Origin: Tannerellaceae bacterium
GTDB taxonomy: Bacteria; Bacteroidota; Bacteroidia; Bacteroidales; Tannerellaceae
NCBI GenBank assembly: GCA_031265595.1
Contig: JAISCM010000203.1
Span: 1 to 6,316 of the forward strand
DNA length: 6,316 nt
Direction: 5' to 3'
Under the pieces are notes generated by a model. It saw only the letters and a list, made by a program, of their open reading frames with translations. It was not told the origin of the DNA and ran no database searches. Shown here piece by piece: positions 1 to 6,316 of this stretch (position 1 is the stretch's first letter; each line of letters begins with the position of its first letter). The translations under genes were made by a program, and so were the position numbers.

Positions 1-72
1 GAATCCCATGACGTAAAACGCCATAAAGACGGGCAGGGTCTTATACAATGATGATTGATCGGATTGTTTCAT
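1..72 (-). CDS. N-terminal fragment of probable sugar MFS transporter (FucP/GluP-like permease)
   Basis: Only the first 24 codons are in the window; the gene continues past the left edge. The ATG at 72-70 is preceded by a purine-rich stretch (GAAAAAGA) and opens a frame with no stop to position 1. After a short polar start (MKQSDQSSLYKT) comes a hydrophobic segment, LPVFMAFYVMGF, that looks like the start of a first transmembrane helix. From memory, this resembles the N-terminus of Bacteroidota hexose/fucose permeases of the major facilitator superfamily, where a segment ending in 'FxVMGF' is followed by a VD-V-G type motif; that follow-on lies outside the window. Such permeases are proton-coupled importers of monosaccharides across the inner membrane. 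Lying downstream of a GH38 mannosidase gene on the same strand, it would fit uptake of released mannose. The family call rests on very few residues; another membrane protein is possible. Confidence 0.6.
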   Translation of the reverse strand, partial: MKQSDQSSLYKTLPVFMAFYVMGF

Positions 73-363
73 TCTTTTTCTGTTTAATGGTAACGGAAAG
101 AGATAAACCGGCCCGGAAATTGGCGATACCCGTTAAGGAATCGTCAATTCCCATGCAGGAATCGTCAATTCCCATGCAGGAATCGTCAATTCCCATGCAG
201 GAATCGTCAATTCCCATGCAGGAATCGCCAATTCCCATGCAGGAATTACCAATTCCCATGCAGGAATTACCAATTCCCATGCAGGTATTGCCGTTACCAG
301 CCTGGGAATTTGCCGGTTCTTTTCTTCTTTTTCCTTTCATCTGATGGTATTGGACTTTAGCTG
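73..363 (-). other. Intergenic region between GH38 gene and permease gene
   Basis: This 291-bp gap separates two genes in the same orientation. Its central part is the 21-bp tandem repeat array, described separately. On the minus strand the stretch just after the GH38 stop (about 320-363) is purine-rich and holds no obvious GC-rich hairpin with a T-run. The part just before the permease start (73-115) is also without a clear terminator. I found no Bacteroides-type promoter pair (TTTG near -33 with TAnnTTTG near -7) upstream of the permease on the minus strand. The permease may therefore be transcribed by readthrough from the SusC/SusD/GH38 operon, across the array. Absence of a recognisable promoter is weak evidence because these promoters are degenerate. 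Confidence 0.6.
116..304. repeat. 21-bp tandem repeat array, seven core units with decayed flanking units, hairpin-forming
   Basis: Seven units of exactly 21 bp run without gaps from 137 to 283 (starts at 137, 158, 179, 200, 221, 242 and 263). Units 1-4 are identical, unit 5 differs from them by one base, and units 6-7 are identical to each other and differ from unit 5 at two adjacent bases. Decayed units keep the 21-bp register at 116-136 and 284-304, with a trace at 305-319. On the minus strand each core unit reads GGAATT, a 3-nt loop (GAC, GGC or GGT), AATTCC or GATTCC, then the constant spacer TGCATG. The two arms are complementary with six pairs, the innermost being T-A in units 6-7 and a T-G wobble in units 1-5. 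The period is a multiple of three, so reading frames stay open on both strands (heptapeptides CMGIDDS on minus, MQESSIP on plus). Function is not known; a role in the operon mRNA is inferred. Confidence 0.95.
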
Positions 364-2907
364 TTATTCTTCCAGCAGATTTACTTCTTTAATGATTCCC
401 CGCTTCGGGTTATAGCGTAATGTCTTTATTTCGCATTTGCCGAAGCTTCCGTTCCATCCGAAATGAAGGGAAGGAAATTGCAGCGACGCGGCTGTTTCCT
501 GCCCGTTTGTTTCTACGCAACGGATAATCAGGTCGTCGCCCGTTTCCGATTTCTTGACGGATGACACAATAATATTCGGTTTATCCACCGACAGGAAAGA
601 GGCCGATTTCGGCAGGCTTCCCGGATGAATACCCTGATAAAGCGCTGTCGGAGGCGACATAAACTCTTCGGCTATCCTCGGGATACCGGCCTCTTTCCAG
701 CCCTCTTTATGAGGGACCAGCTTCAGGCGGAAGGTCTGTATGCCCTGGTCCATCCAAACGTATTCCTCATCCGGGTCCAGCTTTTTGGGATCGTGCCAGG
801 CAAAGACGGGCGAACGGACAATCGTTACGCGCATATCGTTCTCCTTTATATCGTATCCGTATTTAGCGTCGTTCAGAACGGTGAGCCCGTACGTGGCGGC
901 TCCCTGCCTGCCGGTGACGTCTGTCCAGCGCTGGCCGGGGTCTTCGTTCCCGTTGGCTTCGCGTTCAATAAAGCCGTAAGCGGTTTCATACGTCGCCACA
1001 GGCGCCTCTGCATCTACCGGGAAGGAGAATTTAAGCATCTTCCGCCTTTCGTGCCAGTCGAGCGTTACGTCTGCTTCAACAGCCCGCTGTCCGGCATGGA
1101 GCGACCAGTCTGTCGTCAGCTTCGACGCGCCGTAGCGCGACACCACGCGCAGGGTTGCCTTCAGCGGTCCGTTGCAGAGCACTTTGATATTGGCTTCGCC
1201 GAACGAGCCGATCTCCTGATCGTATGCTTTTACATCGTGCCCCCAGGCGTCGCTTTGATCGTTTATGATGACGGCGCGGCAGCCTTTTGCTCCGTTGGCA
1301 AACACCTCTTTTCCGGTTTCCTTATCCAGGATGCTCAGTGTGCCATGCGTGGAGAAACGGATTTTGTAATATTCATTCTCAAGCGTATTCCCGTCTGCCG
1401 TCGCCGGCCTGCTTACCGGACAGGGAGCGCCTTTGGTGATACGTATCTGCCGGTAGCCCGCAGCCGGAAGCGTTACCTGTACAACCAGGCCTTTACGCCC
1501 TCCCGTCTGCGACTCGCCCAACAGCCATTGGAAAGGAAGCGAATTCCCTTCATCATCCGTAACAACCGTTGATTCGGGCAGGGCGTTCCATCCGAAATCA
1601 TACCGTACATTCGCCTTCACTTCCCAGGCATGCGGATTAAACACCACCATATACTCCGACGCCGGATCTTCCGCCGCTATCTGCCATTCAAGCTTCTGAA
1701 CGGCCAGCCAGATTGCCTCGTGCGCCGTATCGAGCGCATATCCGTAACCTTCCTTCGCATCCGCTGAATGGGAAACAAGCGAGGAGCCTGCCAGGCTGTC
1801 GTGAAACTGAAGGAATAACACTTTCTTCCATGCCGCATCGAACTTCTCTTTGGGATACGCACTCTTCCAATGGAGAGAGCCCAGGGCGGTGATCTTCTCA
1901 GCCGTCACCAAAGCCGCTTCCGAAAGCCGGTTGCCCTTCTTTATGGCCGATTCCGACGTATAGCACCCCGCGGCATGATGCTGCAGGTCGTCTTTTACCA
2001 CGGGGATTGCCAAAGACTTATCGGCGCGGATCTCTTCAAAATACGCATCTACACTGCTGTACGTAAGAGCAGGAGCGCCTTCTTCCTTCTTTATTTCTTC
2101 TATCGAGCGGAGATTTTCTTTCGTCGGGCCGCCGCCATGATCGCCCACGCCATAGAAGGCCATAAACGTTTTTGCCGGCTCCCCGTCCGCTGTTTTCAGG
2201 ATCGATTCAATACGTCCCCTTACCGAACGGCTGTCGTTATAGCTATGCTGAATGCGGTAGGTCAATACACGCGAACCGTCGGCCCCTTCCCACCAGAACA
2301 GGTCGGCCGGGATCGTTTTCTCATGCCGTTGCGGACGCATAAAGACATAGTTTTCCATGCCCTGCTTCCGGATGATCTGCGGCAACGTCCCCGTATGCCC
2401 GAACGAGTCCGGATTAAACGCTACCGTCGCCCTTACACCCAGCAGGCGCTGCAGGGTTAACTGTCCGTAAAGGCCCTGCCTTACCATCGCTTCGCCGCCG
2501 GGAATATTCATATCCGGCTCTACCCACCATCCGCCAACCACATTCCATCGGCCCTCTTTAATACGTTTGCGGACCTCTTCCAGCATCTTCGGGTCGTTAT
2601 CGGCCACCCACTGATAAAACTGCGCCGAGCTGCAGGTAAACACCATACCCGGCGTCTCCGCCATCCGGTCGAGAGCCGACCGGAATGTACTATGCACCAC
2701 CGAAACCCCTTCCGCCCATCGCCAAAGCCATACCGGATCAATATGCCCGTGCCCTATCATCCGAAACCGATACCCCGAAGCATCAGCAGCCCACGCCGCC
2801 TGCGGCACGGCAGCAATAACGGAATTAAACGGAGTAAGCGCAACAACAGCCGTCCCCAAAGCCGTATTGCGAAGAAAATCCCTGCGTGAAATACGTTTAT
2901 TATTCAT
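364..2907 (-). CDS. Glycoside hydrolase family 38 alpha-mannosidase with Tat signal peptide
   Basis: This 847-residue protein is a zinc-dependent retaining alpha-mannosidase of family GH38, expected to remove alpha-linked mannose from oligosaccharides. The N-terminus carries a twin-arginine motif (SRRDFLR, residues 7-13), a hydrophobic stretch and a plausible AWA cleavage site at residues 38-40, so export of the folded enzyme to the periplasm is predicted. The catalytic domain starts near residue 46. HGHIDPVW (53-60) supplies the zinc ligands His55 and Asp57, and NPDSFGH (165-171) supplies the nucleophile and zinc ligand Asp167. GVGDHGGGP (254-262) is a conserved active-site segment, and QHHAAGCYTS (309-318) probably gives the last zinc-binding histidine. 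The three-helix middle domain includes FLQFHDSLAGSS (365-376). The C-terminal beta-sandwich part is recognisable around 509-535 (LENEYYKIRF ... DKETGKEV). Length and motif order are those of an intact enzyme. It starts 39 bp after the SusD gene, in an AT-rich gap with no clear ribosome binding site or promoter. It is visibly richer in G+C than the two upstream genes. Exact linkage specificity cannot be read from the sequence. Confidence 0.95.
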   Translation of the reverse strand: MNNKRISRRDFLRNTALGTAVVALTPFNSVIAAVPQAAWAADASGYRFRMIGHGHIDPVWLWRWAEGVSVVHSTFRSALDRMAETPGMVFTCSSAQFYQWVADNDPKMLEEVRKRIKEGRWNVVGGWWVEPDMNIPGGEAMVRQGLYGQLTLQRLLGVRATVAFNPDSFGHTGTLPQIIRKQGMENYVFMRPQRHEKTIPADLFWWEGADGSRVLTYRIQHSYNDSRSVRGRIESILKTADGEPAKTFMAFYGVGDHGGGPTKENLRSIEEIKKEEGAPALTYSSVDAYFEEIRADKSLAIPVVKDDLQHHAAGCYTSESAIKKGNRLSEAALVTAEKITALGSLHWKSAYPKEKFDAAWKKVLFLQFHDSLAGSSLVSHSADAKEGYGYALDTAHEAIWLAVQKLEWQIAAEDPASEYMVVFNPHAWEVKANVRYDFGWNALPESTVVTDDEGNSLPFQWLLGESQTGGRKGLVVQVTLPAAGYRQIRITKGAPCPVSRPATADGNTLENEYYKIRFSTHGTLSILDKETGKEVFANGAKGCRAVIINDQSDAWGHDVKAYDQEIGSFGEANIKVLCNGPLKATLRVVSRYGASKLTTDWSLHAGQRAVEADVTLDWHERRKMLKFSFPVDAEAPVATYETAYGFIEREANGNEDPGQRWTDVTGRQGAATYGLTVLNDAKYGYDIKENDMRVTIVRSPVFAWHDPKKLDPDEEYVWMDQGIQTFRLKLVPHKEGWKEAGIPRIAEEFMSPPTALYQGIHPGSLPKSASFLSVDKPNIIVSSVKKSETGDDLIIRCVETNGQETAASLQFPSLHFGWNGSFGKCEIKTLRYNPKRGIIKEVNLLEE

Positions 2908-2946
2908 GGTATAATTAATTTAATTAACGAACTATAGTACTAATCA

Positions 2947-4542
2947 TTATTCAGAAGCTTCCGTCAACATCGGGTTTCTTTGCAATTCCTGCGAACAAAT
3001 GGGAAAGTATATCTTATCTTCCGTAAACGTATGTCCAAAAGGATTTTTAGCTCCGATAAGGTCAACAAAATAAAATGTTCCATTCGAATCTGTCGCCGGG
3101 TATTTACGAGTTCGTGTGATATCATTCCATAACTTAAATTCAAAGATAAATTCACGTATCTTTTCTTTCCACACTTCTTCCACAAACTGATCAACGCTCA
3201 AATTTAAAGATAAAAGTTCAGATTTAATAGTCGTTTTATCTTTATTTACAGAAGCTCTCGCCTGAATCGTCGCCAAGTAATCGACCGCCTCGTCTGTAAC
3301 ACTATTATTTGCACGCACGGTAGCTTCTGCGGCTATCAGATACATTTCTGCCAGGCGATAATAGGTTTGGTCTTTTACAGACACACCCGTAACCAATGCC
3401 GCTTCCTCTTCCCACCAGAAATAAGGAATAGGCCCTCCGAAATTACGAATTTGTTGATTCCCGTTACGTTGTTGATAATAGGTATGGAAATACTGTCTTT
3501 CCTGTATGCGAAGGTCGTTATCCTTATCATATACAGCTAACAAAACAGGATCCGGTTGATAAGGATTATTGCAGATCACATATCTGAACTCGCCCCATGT
3601 AGCAGCCGTATTGGGAAAACACCACATCGGACGGCTGCTTCCGTCTTGTATTCCGGCCGCATATTCAATTGTATAAAGGTATTCCTTTTCCGTGTCGGAT
3701 GTTCGCAAAATATTGTACGCGCTATTATCTTCCAAATCCTGATGCCGGATCAACACATAAGCAGGATCGTCAATCAATGATTTGGCAATAACCGCAGCTT
3801 GTGCATATTTGGAATCATCACGTACCGGATATCCGGCCATATTCAGGTATACATCGGCAAGTAAAGCGGCAACACTCCCTTTTGATATACGAAACCCATT
3901 TTCAGGGAAAGATTTGCTTGCCAAACCACCATCTAAGGCTTCCGTAAGATCTTTTACCATTTGATTATAAATCGCTGCGATATTACTTCGCCTTACATAC
4001 AGATTATCCAATGATTTATAATAATCGGTAATCAAAGGAACCTCGCCGAAATTTTTAACAAGATAAAAGTAATTCAACGCCCTGAAGAACTTGGCTTCAG
4101 ACAATAAAACCGACCGTTCCTGATCTGTTAATCCCGGGCAATCAGGAATATTGGCAATCGCATAATTGGCATGTCTGACAATGGCGCGGTACGATCTCTC
4201 CCACATTGCCTGCAAATGGTTATTATCTATACTACCATCCAGCGACAAGGTCTGAGAATGCACAATCCATACTTCCTGCCCTTTGTATTCATTTTCAAAA
4301 AAACCGGATAAATATCCTCCATCCATCATGTAAGACCCGGCATAGATGTTTTGATTATAATGCTCGGAAAATCCAATTCTGTACAACCTGTTTACAACAC
4401 TATATGCGTCGCTCGCATCCTGAAAGAATGTTTCGGCATCTCTTTCGCTGCGTGGTTCTTCTCTGAGAAAATCATCGCACGAAACAACGCTTATTGTTGC
4501 CATGAATACACAAAGAATTATCAATATATTTTTCATGATCAT
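2947..4542 (-). CDS. SusD/RagB-family glycan-binding outer-membrane lipoprotein
   Basis: This 531-residue protein is the surface glycan-binding partner of the SusC-like transporter encoded just upstream. A short lysine-containing start and hydrophobic stretch lead to a lipobox (VVSC) with the lipidated Cys22. The cysteine is followed by acidic residues (CDD), as in Bacteroidota lipoproteins destined for the cell surface. SusD hallmarks follow: an N-terminal helix with FFQDASDAYSVVNRLY (39-54); the family signature SEAKFFRALNYFYLVKNFGE (148-167) leading into VPL; an ALLADVYLNMAGYP helix (226-239); YYRLAEMYLIAAEA (394-407), a TPR-like helix; and the C-terminal segment EEVWKEKIREFIFEFKLWND (455-474) with ITRTRKYP. 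It ends with the usual FPICSQELQRNP (513-524). The protein is full length for the family. A second ATG two codons in (MIMKN) is an equally possible start. The gene begins 16 bp after the SusC stop, so the two are surely co-transcribed. Binding specificity is not readable; mannose-containing glycan is inferred from the GH38 neighbour. Confidence 0.96.
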   Translation of the reverse strand: MIMKNILIILCVFMATISVVSCDDFLREEPRSERDAETFFQDASDAYSVVNRLYRIGFSEHYNQNIYAGSYMMDGGYLSGFFENEYKGQEVWIVHSQTLSLDGSIDNNHLQAMWERSYRAIVRHANYAIANIPDCPGLTDQERSVLLSEAKFFRALNYFYLVKNFGEVPLITDYYKSLDNLYVRRSNIAAIYNQMVKDLTEALDGGLASKSFPENGFRISKGSVAALLADVYLNMAGYPVRDDSKYAQAAVIAKSLIDDPAYVLIRHQDLEDNSAYNILRTSDTEKEYLYTIEYAAGIQDGSSRPMWCFPNTAATWGEFRYVICNNPYQPDPVLLAVYDKDNDLRIQERQYFHTYYQQRNGNQQIRNFGGPIPYFWWEEEAALVTGVSVKDQTYYRLAEMYLIAAEATVRANNSVTDEAVDYLATIQARASVNKDKTTIKSELLSLNLSVDQFVEEVWKEKIREFIFEFKLWNDITRTRKYPATDSNGTFYFVDLIGAKNPFGHTFTEDKIYFPICSQELQRNPMLTEASE

Positions 4543-4558
4543 AATTTATTATGTATGT

Positions 4559-6316
4559 TTAAAAACTAAAATTAACACCCAACGTAAAAGTACGTGACGA
4601 AGGATACTGGTAGGATATTATGTTTTGTCCGAATCTGTCGCCATACGTTGTAGATTCAGGATCATACGCTTTATACTCCTTAGATTTGATAAGGAATGCA
4701 TTATTTATGCTAAAGTACAACCTAAGTCCGTTGATATTCCACTTTTTCACTAAGTCATTCTTTAATGAATATCCTAATTGGATCAGGCTACCTCTTAAAT
4801 AAGAACCATCGCACACCCAATGCGAATCGGCCATTGAATTCTGGCCGGCGTAATTCTGCTGGCGAATTTGTTGAACCATTGTATTTTGGTTTGTTTCTGT
4901 CCAGCCCTCATACAATATTGTTCTTAATCCATTAGCAATACCCGTCCGGTCTTCCATTGGGTGCAGGAATTGTTGCCAGGCGTTAACCCCTGTAACAAAC
5001 TGTAAGTCCAGCATAAAATCGAAATCCTTATAAAACAACTTATTAATAAAGCTGCCTGTAAAATCCGGCATACCGTTGCCAAGAATATGCTTATCGGTAG
5101 AACGCTTTGCTTCTCCCGGCACTGCTCCGGCGGCAGCAGCTTCTTCAACTTCGTCCGTCCCCCATGTTCCATACCTGATATAGCCGTAAAAAGAACCTAA
5201 TGATTCACCTACTCTTAAGATAGTATTACCACCCTGAATATCAGGATTCATAATAATATCTTCGTTGTTTTCTCCCAATTTCCTGATGGTATTTTTATTG
5301 TAATTGAAGTTTAACGTACTTTCCCATCTGAAATCTTTTGTCTCTGCATTAACTGTTGTCAACATGAAGTCGATCCCTTTATTTTCAACCTGCCCGATAT
5401 TATCCATAACACTGGAAAAACCGGTGGTAAAAGGAATAGGCTTTGCCAATAACAAATCTTTGGTGTTCTTTATGTAATAATCCATCTCAAGGTTTAGCCT
5501 GTAATTAAACAAACTGATATTGAACCCAACATCAAATTGATCCGTTTTTTCCCATTCCAAATCAGGATTTGCCATTCGCGCCATTTCATTATAAGCTGTA
5601 CGGCCTCCGTTTATCAGATTCGTACCTGTACTCATCGTAGCCAATGTTTGATAAACATTAATTTCAGTATTACCTGTTCGTCCGTAACTTGCCCGTAGTT
5701 TTAAATTATTCAGTAAAGAGTTGTCTTTTAAGAAATCTTCATTTGAAACAACCCAGCCTAAACCGGCAGAAGGGAAGAATCCGTATTTGGAGTTTGCTCC
5801 GAATCGAGAGGATCCATCAACACGTAGTGTAGCCGTTGCCAGATATTTATCTCTGTAGGTATAACTGCCGCGGGCGAAATAAGAATTCATTGTCCAGGAG
5901 TTATAATCGGAATTCGGTGATTCTGGCGTCCTTCCTGCCTGTATTCTGTCATAACCAAAGAAATTACTGTCATAGTCACGAACAGTTCCCGTACCATTAT
6001 TGGATTCTTCATTTTTTGACCAACTGGCTCCCAGCGTGGCATTAATCCGATGCTTATCTTCAAAAAGCTTATTATAGCTGAGATAGGTTTCTTCCTGCCA
6101 ATAAATAAATTGTCCATTATAAAAACTTGCTTCCCCACGACTTGAGATGTTGTTCAAATTGTTGGGAGTATAATCTTTATTCTGGCGCAGGTTTGCATCT
6201 ATACCTATCTGAGTACGAAGATCAAGCCCGTCTATAATGTGAAAAACAACTGCCAGGTTGCCGAACAGTTTCGTGCGGTAACGATTCTTTTTTCTATTCC
6301 AAAGCTCATCCAAGGG
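4559..6316 (-). CDS. SusC/RagA-family TonB-linked outer-membrane transporter, C-terminal part
   Basis: The frame is open from the right edge to a stop at 4559-4561, giving 585 visible residues. SusC proteins usually have about 1000 or more residues, so the signal peptide, carboxypeptidase-like domain, TonB box, plug domain and first barrel strands lie outside the window. The visible part is the beta-barrel of a SusC-type importer, which forms the outer-membrane channel capped by SusD and takes up oligosaccharides using TonB energy. Typical barrel segments are ATLRVDGSSRFG followed by KYGFFPSAGLGWVVSNE (about 161-193), LKLRASYGRTGNTE (about 206-219), IGQVENKGIDF and, further on, ILGNGMPDFTGSF. 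The protein ends in a strand with a terminal aromatic residue (TFTLGVNFSF), as expected for the BAM-recognised beta-signal. No frameshift or internal stop is seen. The internal Met near 6313 is not the real start, because the frame continues upstream. Confidence 0.96.
   Translation of the reverse strand, partial: PLDELWNRKKNRYRTKLFGNLAVVFHIIDGLDLRTQIGIDANLRQNKDYTPNNLNNISSRGEASFYNGQFIYWQEETYLSYNKLFEDKHRINATLGASWSKNEESNNGTGTVRDYDSNFFGYDRIQAGRTPESPNSDYNSWTMNSYFARGSYTYRDKYLATATLRVDGSSRFGANSKYGFFPSAGLGWVVSNEDFLKDNSLLNNLKLRASYGRTGNTEINVYQTLATMSTGTNLINGGRTAYNEMARMANPDLEWEKTDQFDVGFNISLFNYRLNLEMDYYIKNTKDLLLAKPIPFTTGFSSVMDNIGQVENKGIDFMLTTVNAETKDFRWESTLNFNYNKNTIRKLGENNEDIIMNPDIQGGNTILRVGESLGSFYGYIRYGTWGTDEVEEAAAAGAVPGEAKRSTDKHILGNGMPDFTGSFINKLFYKDFDFMLDLQFVTGVNAWQQFLHPMEDRTGIANGLRTILYEGWTETNQNTMVQQIRQQNYAGQNSMADSHWVCDGSYLRGSLIQLGYSLKNDLVKKWNINGLRLYFSINNAFLIKSKEYKAYDPESTTYGDRFGQNIISYQYPSSRTFTLGVNFSF

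Noticed and set aside
116..304. CRISPR array
   Set aside because: The 21-bp units follow each other directly with no unique spacers; this is a plain tandem repeat.
48..344. A 98-codon plus-strand frame with MQESSIP repeats as a gene
   Set aside because: It starts inside and antisense to the probable permease gene, its length comes from a 21-bp repeat that stays open by arithmetic, and it has no promoter or binding site that I can see.
73..363. Classical intrinsic terminator after the GH38 gene
   Set aside because: The array hairpins have AT-rich six-pair stems and none is followed by a T-run on the minus strand, so ordinary rho-independent termination is not supported.
625..1572. A 315-codon open frame on the plus strand
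   Set aside because: It lies wholly antisense to the GH38 gene, whose motifs are intact across this stretch. Its translation shows no recognisable domain, and long antisense frames are common in G+C-richer coding DNA.
1870..2460. A 196-codon open frame on the plus strand
   Set aside because: It is antisense to the catalytic domain of the GH38 gene and its translation is a rich mix of Arg and aromatic residues without family features; a shadow frame.
2908..2946. Promoter or operator in the SusD-GH38 gap
   Set aside because: The gap is AT-rich with small palindromic pieces such as TTAATTAA, but no TTTG / TAnnTTTG pair is present and low-complexity AT sequence gives such palindromes by chance.

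Overview
The window looks like part of a glycan-utilisation locus (PUL) from a gut-type Bacteroidota, most likely Bacteroidales (Bacteroides/Parabacteroides-like). The evidence is an adjacent SusC-like TonB-dependent transporter and SusD-like lipoprotein, followed by a glycoside hydrolase, with short gaps and no clear Shine-Dalgarno sequences. I cannot name the species from the sequence alone.

All genes lie on the minus strand, so transcription runs from the right edge to the left. In that order they are: a SusC-like outer-membrane transporter with its N-terminal part outside the window (4559-6316); a SusD-like glycan-binding lipoprotein (2947-4542), 16 bp later; a GH38 family alpha-mannosidase with a twin-arginine signal peptide (364-2907), 39 bp later; a 291-bp intergenic region (73-363) mostly filled by a 21-bp tandem repeat array; and the first 24 codons of a gene that looks like a FucP-type sugar MFS transporter (1-72).

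A coherent model is that SusC/SusD capture and import a mannose-containing oligosaccharide across the outer membrane. The GH38 enzyme then releases mannose in the periplasm, and the MFS permease carries the sugar across the inner membrane. The SusC/SusD and GH38 family calls are secure. The exact substrate (N-glycan, alpha-mannan fragment or other) is inference.

The least ordinary feature is the repeat array between the GH38 gene and the permease gene. It has seven core units, each built as arm (GGAATT), 3-nt loop, complementary arm (AATTCC or GATTCC) and 6-nt spacer (TGCATG), read on the operon strand. All differences among the core units fall in the loop or turn a T-A pair into a T-G wobble, so every unit can still fold as a hairpin in the operon mRNA but less well on the opposite strand. 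This would place a chain of small hairpins between a hydrolase and a transporter cistron, where it could act as an mRNA-processing, stability or attenuation element. The array also leaves an ORF open on both strands, but I do not consider either one a convincing gene.
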